A DNA stretch of 64,000 nucleotides from Gammaproteobacteria bacterium RIFOXYD12_FULL_61_37 (GCA_001801995.1 MGZB01000044.1:30770-94769); one strand, 5' to 3'. Positions 18,455 through 28,005 are shown, counted from the stretch's first letter. Notes: a model not told the origin generated them from the sequence alone. Program-made: numbers and translations.

Positions 18455-20149
18455 CTACCGTTCAACTTTGATTCTGGAACGTATGGTTTCAGTGAGTAAG
18501 CCGTCCAGCGCATCGCGCAGGACGGCTTCGAGCAGGCGGCGGCTGTCGGTCTGGGTGGCGGTGAGTTGGGCTTCCAGTTGGTCGCACAGGGCCATGAGTT
18601 CATCGACCTTGGCGACGATGCGGTGTTGTTCGGGGAGGGGGGGAAGGGGCATGTTGAGTGTTCGAATGTTGTCCAGGTTCAAACCTGGCTTGCCCGCCCC
18701 GTAGGCACACTCGAATAACTCGTCTCGGCCACCCGGCCCAGACATCAGGCACAGCAATAGCCACCGTGACAACGCTGTTGAGGCTGGTTTGATTAACGCC
18801 ACATGCTGACTGACATATGCCTCACCTAAATCACGATCCATCAGCGCGGGATTCGTCACGCCAGCGCCAGTAATGACGATCAATAAGTCACCTTTGGATA
18901 CTTGGGTACGCTTTCCCTCGCTTCTTGCGGGTGGTTTGACACAAGCCAGGTCATCGAGACGAAGGCGGCCAAATCTGATGTTTTGTGCACGGACAAATTT
19001 CGGCCCGCTGTCTGCGTAATACTCTGCCCAGCCACGCGAACCACTGGTGACAAAGTTACACATGTCATCAAGGCGGATTGCCTGCCAATAGGACGGCAAT
19101 TCAAACGTAAGTCTTGCAACGCCAGCACTGGCTTTCGAGGGGGGAATCAATCCTTCCTTCACCAACAGCAGCTTCTCCGCTTGGATTCGCTTGAGCAGTT
19201 CCGCCGACGGTTCGTTGTTCGGGTCTTGCGGCACCAGCCGGCCACGGACGGCGAGGTTGAGGAGGGTCTGGCGCAGTTGCTTGATGTGTTCGGGGCGGGT
19301 GGTGAGGCGCGGGAGATGGTTCAGGTGGAAGCGGGCGGCCTGGGACAGGGGGACGGCCGAAGCTTCCCTCTCCCCCGGCCCCTCTCCCGCCTGCGGGCGA
19401 GGGGAGTGGTTGATGCGGTGCAGACTGGCCGCCACCAGCCGGTCGCGCCGCGCCTCGCGCTCGTTCTTCGCCGCTTCCAACTGGTCGCATAGGGCCATGA
19501 GTTCATCGACCTTGGCGACGATGCGGTGTTGTTCGGCGAGGGGCGGAATTGCAATCGGCAACAAATACGCTTCGCTTCTGCTTAGACCTGGCTTCACACC
19601 TTTCCCGAGAGCATCAAGTCCAAGGGTATGAAATAGCTTGAACGAAAAGGCCATATCCAACCCGCTTGGAGGGGTGCAGTAGTAGGCCACATCGGTAACG
19701 CAGCACCCATTGGTCTGCGAAAGATTCAATGCACCAGCCGAGCCTTTGCGGCCTACGACGATGCAGGGGGAATTCACAAAGCACTCAAAGTGGCTTCCAA
19801 CTACGCCATTCGATCCGTAAACCGGATATTCGCCGGTATTCGTGCGCTTTTCTGCCGGAAGGTTGTCACCATATTCCAGTGAATACACATCACCAAAACG
19901 TGCAAAGGCCCAACCAGGCGGTAACTCAAACAGCAGTCCGCTGGGAACAATGGGCGCGTGTGACGGCGCCTTCTTTGTCTTGCCTACCTGAATCCGCTTG
20001 AGCAGTTCCGCCGCCGGCTCCTCCTCCGGGTCTTGCTCCACCAACTTCCCCCGCACCGCCAGATCGAGAATGAACCGGCGCAGCCGCGCCACCGCGTCCG
20101 GCGCTTCGCTGATGCGCTCGAAATGCGCCAACAGTTGCGCCGGGTTCAT
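18455..20149 (-). CDS. hsdS: Type I restriction-modification specificity subunit HsdS
   Basis: This 564-residue protein has two target-recognition domains, each followed by the conserved helix PPLAEQHRIVAKVDELMALCDQLE (second copy PPLPEQHRIVAKVDEL). Each half begins with an RRFILDLAVRGKLV / RQTLLNLAVRGRLV block. It determines which bipartite DNA sequence is methylated or cut. Codons from 19366-19408, between the two halves, are a GC-rich palindrome read as SPRPQAGEGPGE, an in-frame repeat insertion in the linker. ATG 20149 overlaps the stop of the YhcG gene by ATGA. Confidence 0.92.
   Translation of the reverse strand: MNPAQLLAHFERISEAPDAVARLRRFILDLAVRGKLVEQDPEEEPAAELLKRIQVGKTKKAPSHAPIVPSGLLFELPPGWAFARFGDVYSLEYGDNLPAEKRTNTGEYPVYGSNGVVGSHFECFVNSPCIVVGRKGSAGALNLSQTNGCCVTDVAYYCTPPSGLDMAFSFKLFHTLGLDALGKGVKPGLSRSEAYLLPIAIPPLAEQHRIVAKVDELMALCDQLEAAKNEREARRDRLVAASLHRINHSPRPQAGEGPGEREASAVPLSQAARFHLNHLPRLTTRPEHIKQLRQTLLNLAVRGRLVPQDPNNEPSAELLKRIQAEKLLLVKEGLIPPSKASAGVARLTFELPSYWQAIRLDDMCNFVTSGSRGWAEYYADSGPKFVRAQNIRFGRLRLDDLACVKPPARSEGKRTQVSKGDLLIVITGAGVTNPALMDRDLGEAYVSQHVALIKPASTALSRWLLLCLMSGPGGRDELFECAYGAGKPGLNLDNIRTLNMPLPPLPEQHRIVAKVDELMALCDQLEAQLTATQTDSRRLLEAVLRDALDGLLTETIRSRIKVER
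19366..19408. repeat. REP-like palindrome in the hsdS linker
   Basis: A CCCTCTCCCCCGG segment followed by CCCCTCTCCCGCC and TGCGGGCGAGGGG can pair as a hairpin. It lies in frame between the two DNA-recognition halves of hsdS. Confidence 0.55.
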
Positions 20150-21159
20150 GCGTCGGCATCCTCGTCCGGCGCATTCAGCCAATAGAACTCATGCAGCTTG
20201 GCTTGGAGCAGGGCCTTGTCCGGTAACTGGGTCTGGTATTCGGCGATCAGCGCCGGGGAGAGGCTGCGGCTGAGGGCGTATTCCACCACTTCGTCATCCT
20301 TGCTGGCGCAGAGCAGCACGCCGATGGCGGGGTGTTCGTGGGGCTTTTTGGCATCCCGGTCGAGGGCTTCGAGGTAGAAGCCCAGCTTGCCGAGATATTC
20401 CGGCTCGAATCGCCCGACCTTGAGTTCGATGGCGACCAGGCAATTCAGCCCTCGATGGAAAAGCAACAGGTCAAGCGCGAAGTCCCGCCCGCCCACTTGC
20501 AGCGGGTATTCGCTGCCGACAAAACAGAAATCCCGCCCCAGTTCGATCAGGAAATTCTTGAGCCGCTGCAACAGGCCCCGGTGCAAATCGGCTTCGGCAT
20601 GGCCTTGGGGCAGGTCGAGAAACTCGACCAGATAGCTGTCCTTGAACACGCTCAGGGCGTCGGGGTGAATTTGTGACACCAGTGGTGACACTTTTACCGG
20701 GCTGAGAACGGTGCGCTCGAACAAGGCGGTTTTGAATTGGCGTTCGAGTTCACGCTTGCTCCATTTTTCCCGGATCGCCAGCCGCAGATAGAACTCGCGC
20801 TCTTCCGGCCTTTTGCTCTGGCTGAGGATGAGGAGGTTGTGGGTCCAGGGCAATTGTCTCGCCAGTGGTGAGACTTTTTCGTCGTCTTGATAAGCCTCGT
20901 AAAACTGGCGCATCCGGAACAGGTTGCGTGACGTAAACCCGCGCAATCCCGGCTGGGTGCGGGCCAGATGCTCGGCCAGTTGCGCCACCACGCCATCGCC
21001 CCATTCGGCTTGGGCGATCTTGCGGCTGAGGATTTGGCCAACCTGCCAATACAGCTCGATCAGGACGGTGTTGACCGTCTGCAACGCATGTTGCCGCGCG
21101 GCGGCAATCAGTTGGCTGATTTCGTTGAAATCGTCCTGGCGAATGGTGGGTTGGGTCAT
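20146..21159 (-). CDS. YhcG-family PD-(D/E)xK nuclease (DUF1016)
   Basis: This 337-residue protein has the DUF1016 N-terminal helical domain (about 1-150) and a C-terminal PDDEXK nuclease domain. The core is FALDLLLFHRGLNCLVAIELKVGRFEPEYLGKL, giving the D and the E-x-K residues. The family often sits inside type I restriction operons, and its role there is not settled. It lies between hsdM and hsdS and overlaps hsdS. Its ribosome site GGAGGTTTCTAGG-ATG directly adjoins a dispersed repeat (21178-21302). Confidence 0.87.
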   Translation of the reverse strand: MTQPTIRQDDFNEISQLIAAARQHALQTVNTVLIELYWQVGQILSRKIAQAEWGDGVVAQLAEHLARTQPGLRGFTSRNLFRMRQFYEAYQDDEKVSPLARQLPWTHNLLILSQSKRPEEREFYLRLAIREKWSKRELERQFKTALFERTVLSPVKVSPLVSQIHPDALSVFKDSYLVEFLDLPQGHAEADLHRGLLQRLKNFLIELGRDFCFVGSEYPLQVGGRDFALDLLLFHRGLNCLVAIELKVGRFEPEYLGKLGFYLEALDRDAKKPHEHPAIGVLLCASKDDEVVEYALSRSLSPALIAEYQTQLPDKALLQAKLHEFYWLNAPDEDADA

Positions 21160-21177
21160 CCTAGAAACCTCCGTGTC

Positions 21178-21302
21178 TCACGCAAAGACGCCAAGAACGC
21201 CAAGGAAATCAATAGTTTTATCGTTATCGCACTCAAACCCTCTGGGTGATGGCCGAACATGAAATATCCCCTTGTTTTCTCTGCGTCTTGGCGTCTTGGC
21301 GC
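21178..21302. repeat. Paired inverted repeat element between hsdM and yhcG
   Basis: The arms CTCACGCAAAGACGCCAAG and CTTGGCGTCTTGGCGCG flank an AT-rich core. It belongs to the same general family as 22791-22910 and resembles the AACCGCAAAG elements elsewhere in the window. Confidence 0.65.
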
Positions 21303-21325
21303 GAAATGAATTGAGGAATTTAGGT

Positions 21326-22783
21326 TCATCGCTGCAATGCCTCAGCCAGGATGGCTTTCAACTGGTCGCGCAGGTCGGCGGCTTTCGCCTCGGCGGCGTC
21401 CAGTTGCGCCAGCAGTTCTTCCGGGTCGCCATGGTCGGCGGCGACGGTGTGGGGGTTCTTGCAGTCGAGGTTGTAGTTGCGCGCCTTGATCTCGGCGATG
21501 CCGACTTTCCAGGCGACTTCGGTTTCCTGTCGCCCCTCACGTTTGGCGCCACCCCACCATGCCACGCAGCCGTTCAGGTGTTCGACCTTGATCGGGCGGG
21601 TCATAGAGTACGCCTTCTGGCCTGCCGGGACGCGGTGCTCGTAGTACCAGATGTCCTGGGTCGGCTCGCCTCTCTCGAAGAACAGCAGGTTGGTGCCGAT
21701 GCTGGCGTAGGGTTTGAACACGCTGTTGGGCAGGCGCACGATGGTGTGCAGGTTGCATTCCTCCAGCAGGTGTTCCTTGAGGCGGGTCTTCACGCCCTCG
21801 CCGAACAGGGAGCCGTCCGGCAGGACGATGGCGGCGCGGCCGCCGGGCTTGAGCAGGCGGATGAACAGGGCGAGGAACAGGTCGGCGGTTTCCTTGGTGC
21901 GGAAGTGGGCGGGGAAGTTGGATTCGATGCCGTCCTCCTCGCGCCCGCCGAAGGGGGGATTGGTGAGGATGATGTCCACCCGGTCGTGCTGGCCGTAGCT
22001 GATGTAGGGCCGCGCCAGGGTGTTGTCGTGGCGCACGAAGCTGGGGTCTTCGATGCCGTGCAGCAGCATGTTGGTGACGCAGAGCATGTGCGGCAGTTGC
22101 TTCTTTTCCACGGCGCGCAGGCTGGCTTGCAGGGCCTGTTCGTCTTCCACCTGCTTCACATAGCGGTCGCGCATGTGGCGGATGGAACAGGTGAGGAAGC
22201 CGCCGGTGCCGCAACTGGGGTCGAACAGGGTCTCGCCCGGTTTCGGGTCGATGCGGTCCACCATGAAGGCGGTGACGGCGCGGGGGGTGTAGTACTCGCC
22301 CGCGTTGCCGGCGCTTTGCAGGTCGTTGAGCAGTTGCTCGTAGATGTCGCCGAAGTGCTTGCGCTCGGCCAGGTCGTTGAAGTCCACGCCGCTGATCTTG
22401 TTGATGACCTGGCGCATCAACTGGCCGGACTTCATGTAGTTGTAGGCGTCCTCGAACACGCTTTTCACCACGCGGGCGCGGCTGGCCGTGGGGCCAAAAC
22501 CGGCGAGTTCCTTGAGGGTGGGGAACAGATCGCCGTTGATGAAAGCGAGCAGGGCGTCGCCGGTGATGCCTTCCGGGTCCGCCGCCCAGGTGCGCCACTG
22601 GTATTTCACGGGGATGGGTGAGCGGTAGCGGTCCTGCATGGCTTCCAGTTGCTGATCCTGGTCGTCGATGATCTTGAGGAAGAACATCCAGCAAAGCTGG
22701 GACAGGCGCTGGGCATCGCCATCGACGCCGACATCCTGGCGCATGAGGTCCTGGATGGATTTGACGGTGTTTCTTGAGGACAT
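21326..22783 (-). CDS. hsdM: Type I restriction-modification DNA methyltransferase HsdM
   Basis: This 485-residue N6-adenine methylase has an N-terminal HsdM helical domain (SIQDLMRQDVGVDGDAQRLS). The S-adenosylmethionine motif FDPSCGTGGFL lies near residue 170, and the catalytic NPPFGG near 255. With HsdS it methylates host sites, and with HsdR it forms the restriction complex. ATG 22783 (MSSRNTVKSI) is the family start. The longer frame upstream is made of repeat sequence. Confidence 0.94.
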   Translation of the reverse strand: MSSRNTVKSIQDLMRQDVGVDGDAQRLSQLCWMFFLKIIDDQDQQLEAMQDRYRSPIPVKYQWRTWAADPEGITGDALLAFINGDLFPTLKELAGFGPTASRARVVKSVFEDAYNYMKSGQLMRQVINKISGVDFNDLAERKHFGDIYEQLLNDLQSAGNAGEYYTPRAVTAFMVDRIDPKPGETLFDPSCGTGGFLTCSIRHMRDRYVKQVEDEQALQASLRAVEKKQLPHMLCVTNMLLHGIEDPSFVRHDNTLARPYISYGQHDRVDIILTNPPFGGREEDGIESNFPAHFRTKETADLFLALFIRLLKPGGRAAIVLPDGSLFGEGVKTRLKEHLLEECNLHTIVRLPNSVFKPYASIGTNLLFFERGEPTQDIWYYEHRVPAGQKAYSMTRPIKVEHLNGCVAWWGGAKREGRQETEVAWKVGIAEIKARNYNLDCKNPHTVAADHGDPEELLAQLDAAEAKAADLRDQLKAILAEALQR

Positions 22784-22790
22784 ATCAGGG

Positions 22791-22910
22791 GGGCTCACGC
22801 CAAGACGCCAAGGCGCCAAGAAAAGCAAAAACAAGGATGAAGGCTGGGAAGATAACTGGATTGGCAATGCGAAATACTTTCTTGGCGCCTTGGCGTCTTG
22901 GCGTGAGCCC
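22791..22910. repeat. 120-nt element with perfect 33-bp terminal inverted repeats
   Basis: The arm at 22791-22823 (starts GGGCTCACGCCAAGACGCC) is the exact reverse complement of 22878-22910. The arms are built from about 9-nt units of the type GACGCCAAG. The core holds ACAAGGATGAAGGCT, close to a core segment of the element at 56995-57126. It lies exactly between hsdM and the GxxExxY gene, whose stop begins at 22911. Confidence 0.85.
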
Positions 22911-23348
22911 TCATATGCGTTCCACTCGATTGTTGATGATGCGATGTATCCCGGTCTTCATGAGCGCTTCGCCAAAATTGACCAACAGCCCCAGCTTCAA
23001 CCCGGACAGGCGTAGATAGGTCAATAGCTGTTTTTTGTGGACTGGATGCACCACCTCGATAGACTTGAGTTCGACGATCAATTGGCGGTTGACCAGCAAA
23101 TCGATACGAAAACCTTCTTCAAACGCCATCCCCTCGTATGTGATCGGAATGGCTGCTTGGCGGGAAACCGCACAACCACGTGTCTCAAGTTCGTGCGCCA
23201 GAACCCGTTCATAAACGCTCTCTAATAATCCAGGGCCAAGCTGCTGGTGGATCTTGACGCAGGCATCGACCACCAGTGCGGCCAGACGGTCATCTTCTTC
23301 ACCGGGTTCCTGGCGCCTTGGCGTCTTGGCGTGAGGCTCAATCATCAT
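22911..23348 (-). CDS. GxxExxY protein (PDDEXK_3 nuclease family)
   Basis: This 145-residue protein is named for its motif, here GPGLLESVYE near residue 40. FRIDLLVNRQLIVELKS gives a D...ExK nuclease-like core, and HKKQLLTYLRLSGLKLGLLVNFGE is the typical end. The function is unknown. Residues 5-15 (PHAKTPRRQEP) are encoded by half of a dispersed repeat arm (23310-23336), and a full inverted-repeat element abuts the stop codon. The start ATGATG overlaps the hsdR stop, so it is translated with the restriction subunit. It is not a standard part of type I systems. Confidence 0.87.
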   Translation of the reverse strand: MMIEPHAKTPRRQEPGEEDDRLAALVVDACVKIHQQLGPGLLESVYERVLAHELETRGCAVSRQAAIPITYEGMAFEEGFRIDLLVNRQLIVELKSIEVVHPVHKKQLLTYLRLSGLKLGLLVNFGEALMKTGIHRIINNRVERI

Positions 23349-25813
23349 GCGACATCCTGGTAAAGCGCGTCTTGCAGTTCGTGGACGGCGGCCTCGAACT
23401 GGGCCTTCGTGCCGAATTGCTTGATGAGTTGCAGCGGGGTGCCCATGGCGTTGAAGGGCGGAATTTCCAGCAGCCGGACATTATCCAGGCCGCCCACCAC
23501 GCCTTCGTCCTGGTATTTCGCCAGCAGGGCTTCCAGCACGGCGCGGGCCTGGGGGCCATACTGGGTGAACAGGTCGCGCTTTTTCACCTTGTTGGCCCGC
23601 TCGCGGCGGGTCAGGGGCGGTTGGTCGAAGGCGATGTGACAGATGAGATCGAAGGGGTCGAGATCTTTGCCAATCTCGTTCAGCAGGGGTTCGAGCAATA
23701 GCCCTTCCTCGGCCAGTTCCGAGAGGATGGCTTCCTTGCGCTCGGCGGACTTCCAGCGGGCGAGGAACTGATCGAGGCTGGCGTAGTGGGCGCGGATCGC
23801 CTTGCGGGAATAGTCGCGTAGGGATTCGGTAACCAGCTTGCCGTTTTCGTCCAGGTATTCAATGCGTTCGGTGAGCACCACGACCGGATTGCCCTTGATG
23901 ACGTACTTGCCCCTGTGGTCGGCGACACCGGGCGGGGCTATGGGCGGCAGTGTCGGATCATCGATGATTTCCTCGTCATCGCCGGGTGCCGGAGGAATGG
24001 GATCATCCGGGTCACTGGTGGGCGGGAGGTCATTGGGCGGGGTGGCGGGATCGCCCACGCCGGGTTCGTAGATCAGCACCGGCTCGCCGTCGAAGTCCGG
24101 ATCGGCGAAGTGGTGGCTGGCTTTGCGGAAGTCCACCAGGGTGAAGTAATACTTCTTGCTGTCCTCATGCACACGGGTGCCGCGCCCGACGATCTGCTTG
24201 AACTCGGTCATGGAACCAACCTCCCGCTCCAGGACGATGAGACGGCAGGTTTGCGCATCGACACCGGTGGAGAGCAGGCGCGACGTGGTGACCAGGACCG
24301 GGTATTTCGATTCCGGATCGATGAAGTTGCCGAGCTGGGCCTGGCCTTCGGGGTCGTCGCCGGTGATGCGCATGACGTAGCGGTTGTTCTGCTGGCAAAG
24401 GTCGGCGTTCTCGTTGATCAGGGCCTGGCGCATGCGGGCGGCATGTTCGGTATCGACACAGAAGACGATGGTCTTTTGGTAGCGGTCGCCGCTCTCTTTG
24501 AGATAGTCGGAAATCCATTTGGCGATGCGCCGGGTGCGTTCGTCGATGACCAGCACCCGGTCGAAATCCTTCTGGTTGTAGTGGCGGTCTTCGATTTCTT
24601 CGCCGTTGAGGTCGGTTTCACCGCGTTGCGGACGGTAGCCCTCCACGTCCACATCGAGATGCACCTTGATGACCTTGTAGGGGGCGAGGAAGCCGTCGCG
24701 AATGCCCTGCTTGAGGGAGTAGGAGTAGACCGGCTCGCCGAAGTAATGGATGTTGGAGACGTATTCCGTTTCCTTGGGCGTGGCGGTGAGGCCGATCTGG
24801 GTGGCGGCGGAGAAGTGTTCGAGGATTTCCCGCCAGGCCGAATCTTCGGCGGCGCTGCCACGGTGGCATTCGTCCACGATGATGAGGTCGAAGAAGTCGT
24901 GGGAAAGTTCGCGGTAGAGCTTCTGTCGCTCCTCCGGGCCGGTGAGGGCTTGGTAGAGGCCCAAGTAGATTTCGTAAGCGGTGTCGATGCGGCGCCGCTT
25001 GTCGAGGGCTAGGGTCAGGGTGGTATTGCCGCCATCGGCACGCTCGATGGTCTTGTTACTGGTGCTGAGCTTGGCCATGGTGCCGCCGAAGGGACGGAAA
25101 TCGTTGACCATGGTCTGGTCGATCAATACGTTGCGGTCGGCCAGAAACAGCACACGTTTCTGCCGGCCAGCGCGCCAATCGGATTTCCAGAGCCGCCAGA
25201 TGATCTGGAAGGCGGTGTAGGTCTTGCCGGTTCCCGTCGCCATCACCAAAAGAATTCGGTCCCGACCCTTGGCGATGGCCTCCACCGTGGCGTTGATGGC
25301 ATTGCGCTGGTAGTAGCGCGGCTCCTTGCCGCTGCCGTCGTCGTAATAGGGTTGGAGAACGATCTTTTCTTGTGCCGATGTCAGTCCTTTCCACTCCAGA
25401 TACTTGGACCAAAGACCCTCCGGGGCGGGGAAGGCGTCCATGGGCAGCTCGGTCTCGCCTTGCACCAGAAGACCGGTACGGTCGTGGAAGACAAAGGCCT
25501 TCCCGTTACTGGAAAAGACGAAGGGGATCTGGAGTGTGGCTGCGTAATCCAACGCCTGCTGCATGCCGTGGCTGGGGGTAAAGACGCTTTTCTTGGCTTC
25601 GATGAGGGCGATGGGGATGTGTCGGTAATAGAGCACGAAGTCGGCCTTCTTGGCCTTTCCACGGCTGACCAGCCTGCCGCGCACGATAATGCGTCCCTTG
25701 GTGAAATAGACCTGCCGCCGAATCTGCGTTTCTTCATCCCACCCGGCCCGGTGAAGGGCCGGGGTGATGCATTTGACGCTGATATCGTCCTCGCTGAGAT
25801 CATTCTTATCCAT
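23345..25813 (-). CDS. hsdR: Type I restriction enzyme HsdR (EcoEI-like)
   Basis: This 822-residue motor-nuclease has an N-terminal PD-ExK nuclease domain (D near 58, E-A-K at 72-74 in ALIEAKKSVF). The helicase follows, with Walker A MATGTGKT near 191-198, Walker B IIVDECHRG, GLTATP, and motif VI QIVGRGTRV. A proline- and aspartate-rich linker separates the helicase from the EcoEI-type C-terminal domain. It translocates DNA and cuts unmodified DNA away from its sites. ATG 25813 is preferred to 25819 because AGGA lies 6 nt upstream. It is the first gene of the minus-strand operon. Confidence 0.94.
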   Translation of the reverse strand: MDKNDLSEDDISVKCITPALHRAGWDEETQIRRQVYFTKGRIIVRGRLVSRGKAKKADFVLYYRHIPIALIEAKKSVFTPSHGMQQALDYAATLQIPFVFSSNGKAFVFHDRTGLLVQGETELPMDAFPAPEGLWSKYLEWKGLTSAQEKIVLQPYYDDGSGKEPRYYQRNAINATVEAIAKGRDRILLVMATGTGKTYTAFQIIWRLWKSDWRAGRQKRVLFLADRNVLIDQTMVNDFRPFGGTMAKLSTSNKTIERADGGNTTLTLALDKRRRIDTAYEIYLGLYQALTGPEERQKLYRELSHDFFDLIIVDECHRGSAAEDSAWREILEHFSAATQIGLTATPKETEYVSNIHYFGEPVYSYSLKQGIRDGFLAPYKVIKVHLDVDVEGYRPQRGETDLNGEEIEDRHYNQKDFDRVLVIDERTRRIAKWISDYLKESGDRYQKTIVFCVDTEHAARMRQALINENADLCQQNNRYVMRITGDDPEGQAQLGNFIDPESKYPVLVTTSRLLSTGVDAQTCRLIVLEREVGSMTEFKQIVGRGTRVHEDSKKYYFTLVDFRKASHHFADPDFDGEPVLIYEPGVGDPATPPNDLPPTSDPDDPIPPAPGDDEEIIDDPTLPPIAPPGVADHRGKYVIKGNPVVVLTERIEYLDENGKLVTESLRDYSRKAIRAHYASLDQFLARWKSAERKEAILSELAEEGLLLEPLLNEIGKDLDPFDLICHIAFDQPPLTRRERANKVKKRDLFTQYGPQARAVLEALLAKYQDEGVVGGLDNVRLLEIPPFNAMGTPLQLIKQFGTKAQFEAAVHELQDALYQDVA

Positions 25814-26054
25814 GCCCATTCCTGTAGCTTGATGGCGAAGACCGATAATCTACAGGTGTGGGCGGAGCCGGACAATTGCGCAAGGGAGCAGGCTCCATGG
25901 TCCTGCCGTGAAACCAGCGAACCTGCCATGGGGCGATCACCCGCGCGGCGCGGGCAGCAGCCGCTTCGAGAAGATCGAACGGGTGGAGGGAGGACATGGG
26001 AGAACCGGCTTCCATGCCAGCCATCGGGATGCAGGGAGCCGCAACCCTGTTTAG

Positions 26055-27326
26055 TCAAATCACCGCCAGACTGGCCTGGGTGAAATATTGGAGCACGCGG
26101 GCATTGAGCCGGGTGCTGAGTTCGGCCTCGCCGCAGTGGCCGATCTCGGTGAACTGGTCTGTGGCAATGCCCTGGAAGAGGCTCACTAGACGGGGGTCGA
26201 AATGGTTGCCGGCGCCGCGTTCGATGATTTGCATCGCCTGATCGAAGGGCATGGGTTCTTTGTAAGGCCGACGTGAGGTCAGGGCGTCGAAGACATCCAC
26301 AATTGCAAAGATGCGGGCAGTGAGGGGGATGTCCTCGCCCGACAGTCCGTGCAAGTAACCCTCGCCGTTGAATTTCTCATGGTGGCATTCGATGACGTCC
26401 CGCGCCGACTGGAGCCAGTCCGAATTGGCCACGATATTCACGCCAAGCTTGACGTGGGTCTTCATGATCTCGAATTCTTCGCCGGTGAGCTTTCCGGGTT
26501 TCAGCAGAATGGTATCGCTGATGCCGATTTTGCCCACGTCATGAAGGAAGGCGCCCAGAATGAGACTGCGCATATCGATCAAACTGGAGCCATAAGTCTC
26601 GGCCAAACCAATCGCGTAGAGCGTGACGCGGAAATTGTGGTCGCTGGTATCCGAATCGCGCAAGGCAATGGCTGCGCCCAACGCTGTGGCCATATCCAGA
26701 TTGCCCCGCACCACTTGCTGTGAGAAACGTATCACCCGCTGGTTCAGAGAGGTCAGAACCGGGTAGAGCACGACGGAGGTGACCAAGACGCAGAGCAGGA
26801 CGAAGACCAGCGTGCGTCTGAGATTGGAGGTCATCTGGGCCAGCGTCGCGGGGTCTACGATAAAGACGCCCTCGAAGTAGCCGACAGGCCCGCCATGGGT
26901 GGCGATCAGCGGTACCAGGACTTGAACCACCGTATTGCCGTCAACAGGGTGTTTTTGGTAATGCGCCTCACGATCGAGCGGGAAGCTGTGCTTGTACTGG
27001 GCCAGCGACTTTTCCATCGTCTGGTGGTTCGGATTGACGGCCTCGAACAGCTTCTTCTTTTCGGTGTTGTAAACCTCGACGACGATAAAATGGTCCTGAA
27101 CCAGGTCCATGGCCCGTTGGTGCAGGGGCTTTATCTGTTCCTGGGTGAGATTGGCGAGATCCAGCCCGGCCGGGACAAATCGAGCGGCTTCGTGCGCTGC
27201 CAGGGCGATAATGGTTTCATCGATATGCTTCGTTTCCACATACCAGACCACGCTTGCCGCTACCAGCGACAGGGACAACCAGACAATCCCCAGTCGCTTG
27301 AGAATGATGTGGTTCAGGTCGAACAT
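26055..27326 (-). CDS. HD-GYP domain cyclic-di-GMP phosphodiesterase-like membrane protein
   Basis: This 423-residue protein has two membrane helices (about 10-30 and 172-192) framing a periplasmic sensor domain and a cytoplasmic HD-GYP domain. HD is at 262-263 in FLHDVGKIG, and the second histidine pair is in HHEKFNGEGY at 315-324. The motif ends GYL in place of GYP, and N replaces the usual D in HHExxDG. RIFAIVDVFDALTSRRPYK is well conserved. It probably hydrolyses c-di-GMP, but the altered GYP motif makes activity uncertain. The gene stands alone. Confidence 0.88.
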   Translation of the reverse strand: MFDLNHIILKRLGIVWLSLSLVAASVVWYVETKHIDETIIALAAHEAARFVPAGLDLANLTQEQIKPLHQRAMDLVQDHFIVVEVYNTEKKKLFEAVNPNHQTMEKSLAQYKHSFPLDREAHYQKHPVDGNTVVQVLVPLIATHGGPVGYFEGVFIVDPATLAQMTSNLRRTLVFVLLCVLVTSVVLYPVLTSLNQRVIRFSQQVVRGNLDMATALGAAIALRDSDTSDHNFRVTLYAIGLAETYGSSLIDMRSLILGAFLHDVGKIGISDTILLKPGKLTGEEFEIMKTHVKLGVNIVANSDWLQSARDVIECHHEKFNGEGYLHGLSGEDIPLTARIFAIVDVFDALTSRRPYKEPMPFDQAMQIIERGAGNHFDPRLVSLFQGIATDQFTEIGHCGEAELSTRLNARVLQYFTQASLAVI

Positions 27327-27456
27327 GGTCTGCGCGCTCCGGCAAAGTCAGATGTTGCCGCCTGCATTGATAGGCAGGTTGGAGTTTATACCAAATGACT
27401 CAACCGGCCATTCATGAAATCTATAGGCGCATGGAGCGGACGCCGGTCCCGGCCGA

Positions 27457-28005
27457 TCACCCGCGCGCGGGCAACATGCGCGCCAGCGTGTTGTCGCGCT
27501 TGAAGTAGTGGTGGAACAGGGCCGCTGCGGCATGGAGCCCGATCAGGAAATAGCCGAGGGTGCCGACGGTTTTGTGGATCTCCTTGATCGTTGCCCCCAG
27601 CTCTTTGTTCTCCCCGATCAATGCCGGCAATTCCAGGCCGAAGAAGGGAATCGGTTTTCCGGCTGCGCTCAGCGCCAGCCAGCCGGCCAACGGCAAGGCG
27701 ATCATCAACAGGTAGAGTAGAACATGCGCCAGGCCGGCGAGTTTCTTCTGCCATTGCAGGGGCTCCGGCACGATGGCGGGGGAAGTACCGGATAGGCGCG
27801 ACGCCAGCCGGGCCAAGGCCAGCAGAAATACCAGCATGCCCAGCGTGAAATGCCATGCCTTGAGCGCCTCGCGGGGGTCACTGCCCTTGGGGTAGAACTC
27901 GCGCAGCTCGATGCAGGCATAAACAGCGATCAGCAGGATGAACATCAGCCAATGCAGGCCGATGGAAAGGGCGCCGTAGCGTTGGGTGCTATTTTTAATG
28001 GTCAT
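27457..28005 (-). CDS. Cytochrome b561 family protein
   Basis: This 182-residue protein has four membrane helices and conserved histidines for two b hemes (HWLMF near 19, HFTLG near 52, H in HKTVG and LHAAAALFHH). It transfers electrons across the inner membrane. It is a single-gene unit. The upstream region holds a palindromic repeat (28108-28164). Confidence 0.88.
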   Translation of the reverse strand: MTIKNSTQRYGALSIGLHWLMFILLIAVYACIELREFYPKGSDPREALKAWHFTLGMLVFLLALARLASRLSGTSPAIVPEPLQWQKKLAGLAHVLLYLLMIALPLAGWLALSAAGKPIPFFGLELPALIGENKELGATIKEIHKTVGTLGYFLIGLHAAAALFHHYFKRDNTLARMLPARG

